DNA of 64,000 nt from Amborella trichopoda (Eukaryota; Streptophyta; Magnoliopsida; Amborellales; Amborellaceae): the NCBI RefSeq assembly GCF_000471905.2, contig NW_006500103.1, positions 756,100 to 820,099 on the forward strand, read 5' to 3'. The position numbers and the translations under genes were made by a program. This document shows, in pieces, positions 1-12,460 of this stretch. How positions within the stretch are numbered: position 1 is the stretch's first letter; each line of letters opens with the position of its first letter. The notes beneath the pieces were generated by a model. The model was not told where the DNA came from, searched no databases, and saw only the letters and a list, made by a program, of their open reading frames with translations.

Positions 1-102
1 ACTATCTAACGACTTAACGTTAGTCGTAACGACTACCTTACTTGTAGTAATACTACGACAGAATAACACAATATTAGTTCTGTACTCTAGAGAGAGTATT
101 AG

Positions 103-109
<7 letters not shown>

Positions 110-155
<46 letters not shown>
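110..155. repeat. (CT)n microsatellite
   Basis: An uninterrupted CT dinucleotide run. The 100 bases before it are built from short permuted words (taacgac, agtaatac, tactacg) that look like the sequence beside the N gaps further on. The first 110 bases may therefore be poorly resolved assembly sequence. Confidence 0.9.
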
Positions 156-157
<2 letters not shown>

Positions 158-273
158 TACCAGTCTTATCCCCATTCCTCCAGGCAAGTCTAGCACATGC
201 CTTCTCTTTAACCGATTCACTGAGTTATTAATCAATGGCGAGAACCACAAAGACATCCTCTCATTTTTTAAAA

Positions 274-569
274 GGAAAAGTTTATATCAGGGTGAGGCCC
301 TAAAATATCAAATTAAGGCGAATACAAAAAATTTATTAGAAACGGTTTGTTTCAATGCTTAAAAATCTTCAAATCTATTATCTTGACCTCAAGATATATG
401 GACATGAGAAAAAAATGGATTTTTTATCTTAGAAATAGGGCACCATATAATGTATTTTTTGGACCGTCAAATTTCAAGATTTTCAAGTGTTTATAGATTT
501 GCTTGATCTACATTATTTCTGAAGCTTTAAGTTTTATAAATAGATAAACAAATAAATTTTTAGGCCATC
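274..569 (+). mobile_element. Non-autonomous TIR element, family P, truncated copy
   Basis: It starts with the terminal motif ggaaaagtttatat and runs parallel to the complete copy at 581-970 for about 290 bases, then stops at the shared word aggccatca. The right terminal repeat is missing. No coding capacity is seen. Confidence 0.7.
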
Positions 570-580
570 ATTTTTTTAAA

Positions 581-970
581 GGTAAAGTTTATATAAGGGT
601 GAGGCTCTAAACAATCCAATTAAGGTGAATCTAAAAAATTCACTAGAAACGGTTGTTTCGATACTCAAAAATCCTCAAATCGATCATTCAACCTCAAGAT
701 ATATGGACATGAGAAAAAACGGATCTTTTGTCTTGGAAATAGTTCATCGTGCAATGTATTTTCTGGATCATCAATTTTCAAGATTTTCAAATGTTCATAG
801 ATTTGTTTGATCTATCTAATTTTTAAAGCTTTAAATTATATAATTGGATAAATAAATAAATTTTCAGGCCATCACAAAGATTTCTAGTATTGAAATAACG
901 TCTTTTGATACTATTTCAAGATACGCCTTACTTTAATTGTTTAGAACCTCAACCTTATACAAACCAAACC
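581..970 (+). mobile_element. Non-autonomous TIR element, family P, complete copy
   Basis: The left end ggtaaagtttatataagg has an imperfect inverted match in the right end; the reverse complement of 929-970 reads ggtttgtataagg and then the same gttctaaacaat stretch. Both sides are flanked by an identical 11-base word, atttttttaaa (570-580 and 971-981), which looks like the target duplication. Terminal repeats near 100 bp and a long duplication suggest a Mutator-type MITE; that class is an inference. Confidence 0.72.
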
Positions 971-1284
971 ATTTTTTTAAATGGCAATAAATTTGTCCAA
1001 TAAAAAAAACCAGTAGTTGAAATAAAAATGAAAATATATTTTTTGTTTTAATTAAAATAAAAAATAAAATAAAAGTCATCTTTCACGCAAAAGCAACGAA
1101 AAATATACTACAACACGAAACTACATTATAAGGAGAGAAAAAACGAAAATTTTCGTACTCTTTGGAAAAACAAATAATCCAGAGGCTCTTGTTGAATCGA
1201 GCAAAATTTACGTCCCTTCATGCATGATGATGAAACACATAGACATCCTAATAATTTAAGGGAGACCGCACTATAATGTTTCTT

Positions 1285-1650
1285 CTAAGGAAAAAGTTTA
1301 TATGAGGTTGAGGTCCTAAACAATCAAATTAAAGCACATTTCAAAAATTTTCTAGAAAAAGTTGTTTCGATGCTAAAAAATCTTCAAATCCGATCATCTC
1401 GACTTTGAGACTTAAAAAAAAAATGAACTTCAAGTATTGGAAATAGTACATCATGTAAGACCATCAATTTTCAAGATTTACAAGTGCTTATAGATCCGCT
1501 TGATCTACAATATGTTTAAAGCTTTATAATTAGAGATTAAAATAAGTTTTCTAGCCATCACAAATATTTTCGATACTAAAACGACATCTTTCAATATTAT
1601 TTGAAGATGTGCCTTATTTTTAATGGTAATTAAAAAATGTCTCCATATTT
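1285..1650 (+). mobile_element. Non-autonomous TIR element, family P, degraded copy
   Basis: It begins with ggaaaaagtttatatgagg and follows the same order of words as 581-970 (gttgtttcgatgct, aaatcttcaaatc, catcacaaat). The right end has decayed. Confidence 0.65.
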
Positions 1651-1739
1651 TATATGCATGTTTATGTCCCTTTTCCTTTCTACTTTTTAATCTCAAAATG
1701 CCCTTGGCTAGATTAGTTTCACACCGCTTGTTATAATGT

Positions 1740-2080
1740 ATGAGAGCTTTCCGAAACTAACACTCATGAAGCGCTGGAATCCAAGTGGCATGAAACTAAT
1801 AGTTCCCAACTGCTCATTGTAAAGAATCAAAATTGTCATAAACTATTAGTTTCATTTTTCATTTTCGAATGCTCAATGTAAGGAATCAAAGGTATCTGAA
1901 ACTAATAGCTCAAAACTACATAAAATATTAAAGTGGTCTTGAACTAAGCAATAGTTTCGGATCACTTTGATTCCTTACAAAAGTTGAAAGATAGATCAAA
2001 GCTGTTTGGAACTATTAGTTCTGAAATGCTCACAGAATTCCTGTGAATGATATAGAACCAATAGTTTTGAAGGGAGGACA
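1740..2080. repeat. Cluster of short alternating inverted repeats
   Basis: The near-palindromic word gaaactaatagtt or its complement occurs about seven times in 340 bases (near 1790, 1841, 1899, 1950, 2008 and 2051). A second word, ctcaatgtaaggaatcaaa, occurs twice forward (near 1808 and 1869) and once inverted (near 1964). The origin is unknown; it could be the inside of a fold-back element. Confidence 0.6.
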
Positions 2081-2169
2081 TTTTGAAATATATAGGAAAA
2101 CACTAAAGGATATGAGTGTAAATGTAAATTATGGGGGATATTTTTATAGGGTGGTACTATGGGACATCA

Positions 2170-2400
2170 ATCTTTTTTTTTTTTTGGTACAAATACTATA
2201 AACCTTTTATTGAGAAAAGAAGGTCACCCAACTGGGATTACATCATTAGAAATGGTAAGAGAAGGTAAGGATACACCAAACTTAGCCATAGAGTTGGCCT
2301 CCCTAAACAATGTGGAAAAAAGAAACAATCATATCTTCAACCAAATCAAGCACTTGCAGGCACACCGAACTCAATTTCCAAGGTATTATTTGCTCTCTTT
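2170..2400 (-). mobile_element. LINE 3' end, RNase H remnant
   Basis: On the minus strand the sequence ends in a run of A (a T run at 2171-2184). Before it lies a translated stretch, FREANSMAKFGVSL-like after allowing for decay, which resembles the end of the RNase H domain of plant L1-type LINEs. The element is 5'-truncated. No clean target duplication was found. Confidence 0.55.
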
Positions 2401-2419
2401 TGCACCATCTAATTAATTA

Positions 2420-3190
2420 TAACGAATATTAGACATAAGTTTTCCTAAAATTTATATATACAATATATGTATAGGAATTTATTAAAGTACCTAGGTGAAA
2501 TCTTCAATAGTTTACTTGTATTTTTTATTTAATTTTAAGATACCTATAAAAATATACATTGCCATAAGTTGAAATAGTTACAAATAGGTAAAATATTTGA
2601 ATAGTTCATAGATATTTGTAAGTTTTTTTAGTCGACTTTGGTCACATGGGACTCTAAAAAAAATTGCATCTCAATTTTTTATTTTTTTTTATTTTTTTTA
2701 TTTTACAGTCAAGACCATATACAAGATGCTCCTATGGGAGCATTATTGTGCATCTAGTCCCTCAGTCAAAACATCAACTTATAGAGTTTTTCACCTAAAT
2801 ATCATTAGATGGTTATTTTCAATCGAAAAAGAAATGAAATTACGAGTTCTCAAACACTTAGATCACGCCCTTAAAAAATTGCACGGTTATTCAATATCGA
2901 GATATTATTCTTTTTCACTACCTAAGGAGCTTAATTCAAATTCTTTTTTACTGAGTTTGGTCTATGAGTTGAGGAAGTTGCATCCCTTAAATTTGGCGTC
3001 CTAAAATCACTCTTACAGTGTATTTTATTCGAGGACGTAAATAGATTTCATGCGAAGGAGTAAATAGATAGTACACCCATGAGGGAGTACAGAATCTTTT
3101 TGTTTGAGGAGAGGTTAAAAAATGAAGTATAAGTTTGTATTTGACTGGGGTATTTTCGTCAGTTTTCTCATCGAAACTCTAGCTCCAGGC
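2420..3190. other. AT-rich upstream sequence, nothing recognised
   Basis: The open frame at 2726-3004 has no motif I recognise. The stretch directly before the RABG3 start (about 3170-3335) is GC-richer and probably holds the promoter and 5' leader. No TATA box could be assigned with confidence. Confidence 0.4.
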
Positions 3191-3335
3191 TTTTGTATCA
3201 AGAGCCCGAAAAAGAGGCGCGTATTTTTTGTTGCTATTACTGTCACATGGTTTTCTCCTCTGGACCAGGCTTTTCTCTGACAAGCAAGAAACCCTAGAAA
3301 TCGTTAAACGTCGGGCAACTTCCTGCGACCGTACA

Positions 3336-3970
3336 ATGGCGTCACGAAGAAGGACACTTTTGAAGGTCATAATTCTCGGCGATAGCGGGTGGGTCTCCTG
3401 CCTCGAGAAAACCGATCGACGTTTAAGTCTCTGTAGGGTTTGGATCCGGATCGAAACCCTAATTATCGCGCCTGAATTTCATGGATTCTCATGAAATTTG
3501 GACTTTAACCGGATTTTTTTTGTTATTGTTGTTTATTCAATATTTGATTATTGTTTGTCATGGTTCTTCTGTTTTTCTTTAATTTGATTGTTCAAGATCG
3601 AGGGTTTTCTTTGTTCTTTTTCTCTGAATTCTATAAATTGTGTGATAATTATGGTTTTTTTTTTTTTGCTTTTTTGTTTTTGTGATTTTTCAGGGTTGGG
3701 AAGACCTCTCTGATGAACCAGTATCCTATATTTCAGATTTGAGTTGAAACCTTAAATGGCATTTCTTTTGGTGAATCAAATTTTTTTATTCATTTTTGTT
3801 TCAAAATTAGGAAAATGTTTTTCCTTGATTTATCATTGTTCAGATATGTGAATCGAAAATTCAGTAATCAGTACAAAGCAACGATTGGAGCCGATTTCTT
3901 GACCAAAGAAGTTCAATTTGAAGATCGATTATTCACCCTGCAGGTATCGGAATTATATGTTTGACTGTAT

Positions 3971-4011
<41 letters not shown>

Positions 4012-7000
4012 TGTTAACTTGGGGCGTGTGGGATAGGAACTCCTGAACATCTTGTTGTAGCTCAGCCTACCCTGATCACTGTGCCAAGAGTCTGTTCTTG
4101 TGTCTTTCTTACGTTATCAAATCAAATTTGCTAGAATTTGTACTTGAAGCTTTCTGACATCTTTGCATATTTTATTCCTCTGCAAGTTTCAATCTTGTTC
4201 TATACTTGAAATTTATGTCTTTTCTTTATTTAGTGATATACAAAAGAAATGTTTCTTAAAGTAATTTTGAATTAACAAATTAGAATTTGGAAGCAATTTG
4301 AGATGTTCGTCTTAGTGATCACTTGTATACTTGTTTTCCTTTTTTGAATCACCTAGTAGTCAACGTCCTTAGGAGTCTAGTCCATTCGCTCTTGATGGAG
4401 TACCTACCATAGCTGGCCCTCTTAGTTGCTGAAGCACACCGCCACTTCCCCAATAGGTCTATATTACAATCCCTTGGGTTCCAAATACCCCATCCCCCAT
4501 TTCTCTAGGTCTTGCAAACCATCTCCCACCTGATCAAATAGAATTTATGTCAATCCCTAGCTATCGACCACATAAAACTTCTCATCACTCTCTTGAGGCA
4601 GTTAACTATTAAAGCGGTTATTGAAATAGAGACATTTGATAAACACGGACAGTTGTAAGGGTTCCTTTGATTAGTGCGATCTTACCTCCCAGCGATAAGA
4701 ATTGGTCTTCATAGTGGCAGGATGTCGCTTGAAGCATTCGATCACTATGTCCCATTGTGCCTCACGAAACTTACTGGTACATAATTCAGTACGCTAGCTT
4801 CATAGCCAAATCTTACAAGCTTTGAGGCTCAACGCAAACCCCCTAACAATGTAGTCCTCTATTGAGCCCTCTGTTGAAAATACCTTTGTGGAAGAATTCA
4901 AAGAAAGTGACATGGATATCTCGGGCAAGGGTGTCCTAGAATTTGTGGAATGGTGGGATGGGAACACCATCTAGGCGCTTTATACTACCCCAGATCAGCC
5001 ATATCCCTTTGGATTTCTTCTTCAACAAAGAGCCTCTCTAATCTCTCTGCCTACCTCCTAGGGAGGGAGAGGAAGGGTATATTATCGATCCCGTGTCTGG
5101 GCCCACTTTTGAAAAAGGAACAATTTGAAAAATGAGACAACTGCCCTTTTGATGCCCAAGGGGTTTTGATGCCTCCTTGATTTGTGGAGTTGTTTCTCCT
5201 TCAACAATTGGCAAACTTCTGAAAGAAAGTCATACTTTCAATCCCTTCTCTGAGCTAGGAGACCCTACGTCTATGGTGCCAATAGATTTCTTCTTACTTA
5301 AGAAGGTTCCCATTTTCTATCTTGTACTCCACTTTCTTACTCCTTTTTACTAATTTTACTTTGTGGATATCAAAATCATTGATATCTCGCAGCAGAGGTT
5401 CTTTCCTGGCCTACAAGTTCTTAGGGAGCTATTTGCACCATAGTTTCAAATGATTTATGAGCATTTTGAGCTTGATACTTAATCTAAAACCCGCCCAATC
5501 TTTCATGTGAAAAGAAGATTATCGGAGAGAAATTAGTTGATGTAGCTCTTAGTGTTTGAGCGACCTTCTTTTATATCAAAATGTTTTTGAAGTCTCTCCC
5601 ACTAAAGACACCTAGAGAATGGGGTGATGATGACAATCCTATCAAGCTCTTGCCAAAACGAATCCCTAAGTTTCGGACTACTTAGGACATATACTGTTGA
5701 GAACTTCCAGTTATGGTTATGGAAAGACTGGAAAACTACACTGAAACTAAGAAGATACCTCTAAGGGGCGAGGGAAATGCAAGATTAGATGGGTCCCTGA
5801 TAGCGTAAACGCGCCCTTGAGGAGGTCCTCTTATTGACATGTTTTCCTACCCCAAACTCGGTGAACCTAGGACAGGATGGGAGAGTTAGTCTTGTATCAT
5901 TCAGAACTAAAAGTACCAGAAGACTTTGTTTTCTCGGGTGAATATCAGAAGGACCTTGAGCGAGAAGGCATGGACCATGCTTTTCTTTGTGTTATATCAT
6001 AGGTCCTTGATATTCCATATCTGGGTCTTCATTTTGCACAAAGCAGCGAATGCGCCAAACAATGTTCTAAAAAATGCCAAGCGGTGCCTAGGTAGCCATG
6101 GGGGTCCTTACCGCTCAGCGCCTAAGCAGTGAGGCGGTGCCCAAAGTTCTGGGCGGCCTGGGACCTAGATTAAAGATTAGGGACAGGGGACAAGGCAATA
6201 TGAGAATACATGATAAAATATTAAAAATTCTATAATCTTAAGTTCCAAACCATTGTAAAGTTCTAATAGATAGACTACTAGCACAACAAAAAATAAAATA
6301 TAATAGTAAATAGTAATATAGGCACAATCCATACTCCATAGACCATACTCCATGCTCCATAGATCATACCATTCCATTCCATAGTTCCATACAATGATAC
6401 AACCATACAGGCATACACATAAGAATAGATCAGTACAAACTAGAAAATAAGGAAAAAGAAAATATACAGTCTAAGATTCAAGAGTTAAGAGTCTTCAGTC
6501 ATCATGAAAAAAAGTGGGGTAAGCCTCATCATATGCATCCGAGTCGAGTCCATAATCATCAGAGTTATCTCCCTTTTCAACATAACACTTGTCCTTCTCC
6601 ATTTCTTTTGAATTTGCGTCTTCCTCCTCTTCTTCTGCCCCCTTTTACTCTGTGTAGATGATCTAGAGGCCCTAGGAGTCTTCACTACTCTACCTGGTGC
6701 CTCTGCACCCTTTTTTTTTTTTTGTTTTTTGTGCTTTTCAAATATTGCTTAATCTCCTCCTTGATAGCTTTAGGAGAATTTTTGTAAAAAGCAACATCCC
6801 TTTTAATACCGGCAAGGTGTTTTTTGAACCTGTAAATACCCCCATTAGTATCATTTCCACAATAATTGCACTTTGTATAAATTTTGTCATTTGGATTCGG
6901 GTTATGACCATACTTTCAACCCAGATCACCACATTTAGAAGAACCTAAAGAAGATATTTCTATATAACAAGGCCTTTTTTCTTTCTTTTCTGGTTTTATC

Positions 7001-10000
7001 AAATTTAAATATTGTATAATCTCATCCCTAATAGCTTCAAGAATATTTTTACAATAAGCTACATTCCTTTTAATACCGGCAAGATGTTTCTTCAGTCGGT
7101 AAATACCCAATTGGTATCTTTTTCACAAAAATTACACCTTATATAGTTTTTGTCATTTGGATTCGGGTTATAACCATACTTCTAACACGGATCACTACTT
7201 TTAGAAGAGCCAGAAGAAAACTTATCCAAATGTCAGGGTTCCTTTTGTTCCTTTTTTGTTTTTTATCGAATTCATGTATTCTTAATCTCCTCCTTGATAG
7301 CTTCAGGAAATTTTTTACAACAGGCGATATTTCCCCCTAATACCAGCAAGGTGTTTTTTGAACCAGTTTATACTCTTATCGTTTTCGCAATAATTACTTT
7401 TAATACAATTTTTGTCATTTGGATTTGAGTTATAACTATATTTTTAACCCAAATCACCATTTCTAAAAGAACCCGAAGAAGATATTGAAATAACAAATAA
7501 AATCTCAAATACGAAGATTTTTAACTAACCTTTTCGCTCAATCTTCAATGTTTGAGATGTTTCCCAATCTCAAATACTTCCCAAAAACCCTCTAATAAGC
7601 TTCAAAAATTGTCATAGTCAAATCCAAGCCAAAAGGACAATGGTTGGATTGATTTTTCAAAACTCTAAAGTACCCAATCCCTTAGAAATGCAAAAAAGTG
7701 ATCATTCCCAAAAACATTTTCCACTATAAAAGGTAAACAAAGGGGTTAGTTCACACAACAACCTAAACCCCCGTTTCCCCTTTATTTTGGGGTAAAAAAA
7801 TGAAAATGCCCTTCCACGAGGGGCATTTTCGCCCCTAGGCGGGTGCAGTGGCTGGGTGCTGGGCTCTGGGCAGGCGCCTAAGGACCCCCGCCTATGCCTG
7901 GGCGATGTCGCTAGTCCTCCCTAGCCTGCCTAGTCAGCCGTGTGGAAGTGGGGAGGCAAGAAATTTATTTATTTTTTATTTTTTTTTTGGGGGTGGGCGG
8001 GGGAGGGGGTGTTAAGGGAAGAGGGGTATGGGGAAGCAGAGGGCAGAGGGGCCAATGAGACAAGACAATATAGAGAAATGGTTTGAGGGAGAGTGATAGA
8101 AAGGAGAGAGAGAATGAAGAGAAGAGGGGAGGGAGTAGAAGAAATGGGGGGAAGAGTGAGAGAGAGATTTCACTTTTTAATCCTAGGCCAAGATTGTGGA
8201 CATCTTGACCATCCAATTGGACAGGCAAGTTAGCACTGATAGCACTGATCAAGCTATTTGTCATACTATATGACGGGCCTTCAGAAGGAGAAGAACGTGG
8301 TAGTCAACCGGCAGAGGAGGAATACTTGAAAGTGGTTAATGTCATCCAATGTATTTTGTTGGATCATTCGATTGTTTGAACATGTTCAGCATTAAGAGTG
8401 TCGGCGTAGGGTTGGACCACATGCCAGCACCTAGGTGTTCAATGAAGGGATGAGATATTTCTGTTGATGAGCCACCTGTGAGATTTTGGGGGATGGACAA
8501 GTTGGCACATGAAGATGGATGACATTGGATGATCTCCATTGTTGGATATGCCACTTCTGGGTGATATGGAAATGCTCCCCTCAAAAAAAAAAAGCATAAA
8601 AGCATTTGCTCCTCTCTCTCATTCCAGGAACCCAGATTATCAATCATGTTCTCTACATTAGTCCCCCTATTTTGCTTTCTCTACTTTACTCTTCACTCTC
8701 ACCTTGTCTCTGCCCATTTAGGGGAGCAGGACAGCCACACATACACACACACTCTCTATCTCTCTCTGATAGGATTTGTTGTACATGATCGAAATGGAGA
8801 AAATGGGGCCAAAATAGCATGCTTCTTGACTGATAGGAAATGTTATTTGTAAGGATGGTCCATAAATGTTCAGCAATCTCAACCCCACCGATCATATCAA
8901 TTTGGAGAAAATTTACACGAGGGGAGATATAATGTTTGTGTTTACGGAGTTCCTCTCTACAAGTATCTCTCTATCTTTATGTGTACATTTAGACTTCACT
9001 GTATATGTTCTATCTCACTCAAGATCAATCTTTATCTTCCATTTCCTGGGGATATTATGTTGTCTTCCGATATAGTATTTTTTATCTTCTATATCATCTC
9101 CCTTAGTGCCCTTTGAATGTTTGGTGATTTCTTTGCTTGTTAGTTTCTTTCTTGCCATATGATCCAAATCAGAGTAGGGAGAGAAGGTCGCCAGAGCTTG
9201 TCTAGGGGTGACCTGATGACAGGGGACTCCGATAGCACCAGCAAATCATACAGTGGACTTTGTATGATTGAATTTATTAAGACTATGGTGTTAAATCTCC
9301 ACACACTTAAGATGGCTATGAGCTACTTTTCATGTTAATTGTCTAAGATATTTGATGGAATGATTTTGAGCCTTAAAGTTAAAGCAATTCCCCATAATAT
9401 GATATTTGGTAGTTGCTTTGGGTTGAACCGTCTCTTAATAAAAGTTTCAGTATTCCCTTCATTTATTATGTTTTTCCCCATGTTATGGAAGGTTTTATGT
9501 GCTCAACAGGAAAGTGACACCAGTCATTTGGCAATGAAATAATAATTTGTGGAGGATAATTATTGAGACTTATAAAATGGGTGACATATAAGATGATCAA
9601 TGGTCTCCTTTGGGATATGGAGTCCCTTGTGCTGAAGACGATTCCCATGTTTGCCGTTTGTTGGACATGACCTTCTAGCCTAAAGCAAGCACCTTAGCTT
9701 AGAAGTTAGAAACATCACAAAATTGACGTCTTGAAGAAATCCGGCACTCATTCTTCATAACTACCCACTTCCAAATTCTCCTATTAGACCCTATAGTTGG
9801 GATGAAAGCGTCTTCAAACGTAGTTGACAACTTGCTCAGCTAACTGATCTCCTCATCCCTTGGATCTCTTCTAGAGCAAAGTTTCCTTTGCTCATCAGTT
9901 TCTTTCTGCTTGAACTGGGGCTATATAACCTTGTTGTGAGCTTGGCGAGTATATCCTTAACAAGGTCTAGGCGTCTAGCAGGGACAAAGCTGAGTTTGTC

Positions 10001-12419
10001 CAATTTCGACCAAAGCTTGACAATATTTGTGTAGGTAAAAATTTTGAACTTCAATTTAAAACTAGTCAATATCGCTTCGAACTTCAAAACTTGCTTGGTC
10101 AAAATAGTAAAATACTGGGTGTGAACTTTTGTTGTTAACATATTGAATGAGGCGAATGCCTCACACTTGAAATCTTCCAAATGAACCTGAAAAGGGGTGT
10201 TGAACTGTTATAAAGGTTTGAACTGCTCTGCACGTGTTTATGATATTCATATGTATCATATAATGGATGTATATATAGTTTTTGACACTTGACACCCCAT
10301 TTTAGAGTTGTCTTCTACTCTTAAGTACCTCATCAAAATCTTCCCTGTTAAAGTTGGATGCATCCCAGTTCTCTTTTCTGCCATCATCCATTACAACTGG
10401 TATAAAGTTATGAACTGCTCTGCACTTGTTTATATATTCATATGTTTCAGATACTGAATATATACATAGTTTTTGACACCTGACACCCCATTTTAGAGTT
10501 GTCTTCCATTCTTCGTGCCTTATCAGGATCTTCCCCGTTGAAGTTGTGTGTGTCCCCATTGCCTCTTCTTTGCCATCGTCCATTACACCATGGAATATCA
10601 CAAGCTTATCATATACCGCTCACTCCCTTATCTCTTTATTATCCCCAGAGCCCTTTTTGTACTGGAACAGCCTCCCAAACACCACTCTCCCTGCTCAACT
10701 CCTCGTCCCCCACCCCCCGTTTTCCCCTCCCTTCGCTCCCTCCTTCCGCTGCCTTATCCTATTGCTAAAAGAAAACACCCACATTAAATGGACTGTATAA
10801 TGTGGCCAGCCTTCTGCTCTGTATTTTGTTATCCTTAATTCTCCACACTGCCTATTTCTTCTTATAATCAAATTGCACCAGAAATCCTTTTTGAGTTGTG
10901 CTATGATATGTTTGTTTTCCTTCCTTTCAAGAGTGTCTGCTTTTGCTGGCTGTTTGAGGGACAAGATTCACACTGGGATCCCGAGATATCATTGTCGCAT
11001 CCAATTTCTAAGTTTCTGTGTTTTGTCCATATCTAAGGGAAGAATTCTGCATTTTCTGGTGCATGTGATTTCTTGAGAAAAGGTTTAGGCTTAATTTTTG
11101 GGGCTTGGGGGATTATTGTGGTAATCCCTAGGAGAGCTGTGAACATGCTAAGGGGCATTTGGGTATTTATCAAAATGAAGTTTAAAAGGGTTAAGAGTTG
11201 CCCATAAAAATATAAGTGGGTTAGAGCCAACAACCTAATGTGGAATCGGAAGGAAATGTAGTGGAATGAAGAGACGAAAAATCAGTAGAAGTAGAGATGA
11301 ATTAGTTAGGTCTTGTTGCATGCTGAAATCGAACTCTGATTTTATCTCAAAGGTTTCCCCTATCCTGGGCAGGTTGGGATCTGGTCTGGGAGGAGGCAGG
11401 ATTCTATTCTGTAGTGTGCTGCATTTTACAGAAGCCTAAGTTTGCTATCAAGGGGTCTTATGGCCAACTGAAACTTGTTTAATGTGGAAAGCTGGTCCGG
11501 TCATATTCCTCTATCCCCTTGGAAGCTTGGATGCATAATACAGGAGATATTTGATGTTTTGGAAGCGTAAGATGTTACTTCAATAAATTGTACTTCTAAT
11601 ATTAGACCACCTTAATGGTACTTGTGGGGTAAATTATTAGGATTGATTACTTGTCTTCATATGTTCTCATAAGTCTTAAACTTATGTTATATGGAATAGA
11701 GGAACATGATTCGTGTAGCCGACCCCAAATAATTGGGATAAGGTTTGGATGATGATGATGAAGATGATTACCTGTCTTCCTATCCTATCCCGATCTTTAT
11801 ATGTAGGTCTTAAGATGGGCTAGTGACTATTCTTGCTCGTAAGTGAAATGTCACTTCTTAGGGTTAAAAAAAGAAACAAGGCATTGTATCTTGTATGTAT
11901 TGTTCAGTTGTGTTTAATGTTTTATTTGACTGGTCTTTGTTATTATCCTGTGGCATCTTTGCAAGTTCCTTGGTACCCCCTAATGCTTCTTATCAAAATT
12001 TGCGTTATGAAATACATTCTTGAAATAAAACTAGCACGGCATACAGGTAGTTAAAAGGGTGTTACTTTGAAGCCCTCAAATTTATGACAAACTAATATGT
12101 TCGGCAGATATGGGATACGGCCGGCCAAGAACGTTTTCAGAGCCTTGGTGTGGCTTTTTATCGTGGAGCAGATTGCTGTGTTCTGGTGTATGATGTCAAC
12201 GTAATGAAGTCATTTGACAACCTGAACAACTGGCGAGAAGAATTTCTAATCCAGGTGATATGTCTACCATAGTTTTATATTGCTGACATCTGACTTTGGC
12301 TCTAACTTACAGTGAGAATTCTTCCACAGGCAAGCCCCTCGGACCCTGAAAATTTTCCCTTTGTTGTTCTTGGGAACAAGATTGATGTGGATGGTGGAAA
12401 TAGTAGGGTGGTATGGTCC

Positions 12420-12460
<41 letters not shown>

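Noticed and set aside
10499-10800. Three overlapping plus-strand frames in RABG3 intron 3
   Set aside because: All frames open together in pyrimidine-rich DNA. The peptides are Pro/Leu/Ser-rich without a motif.
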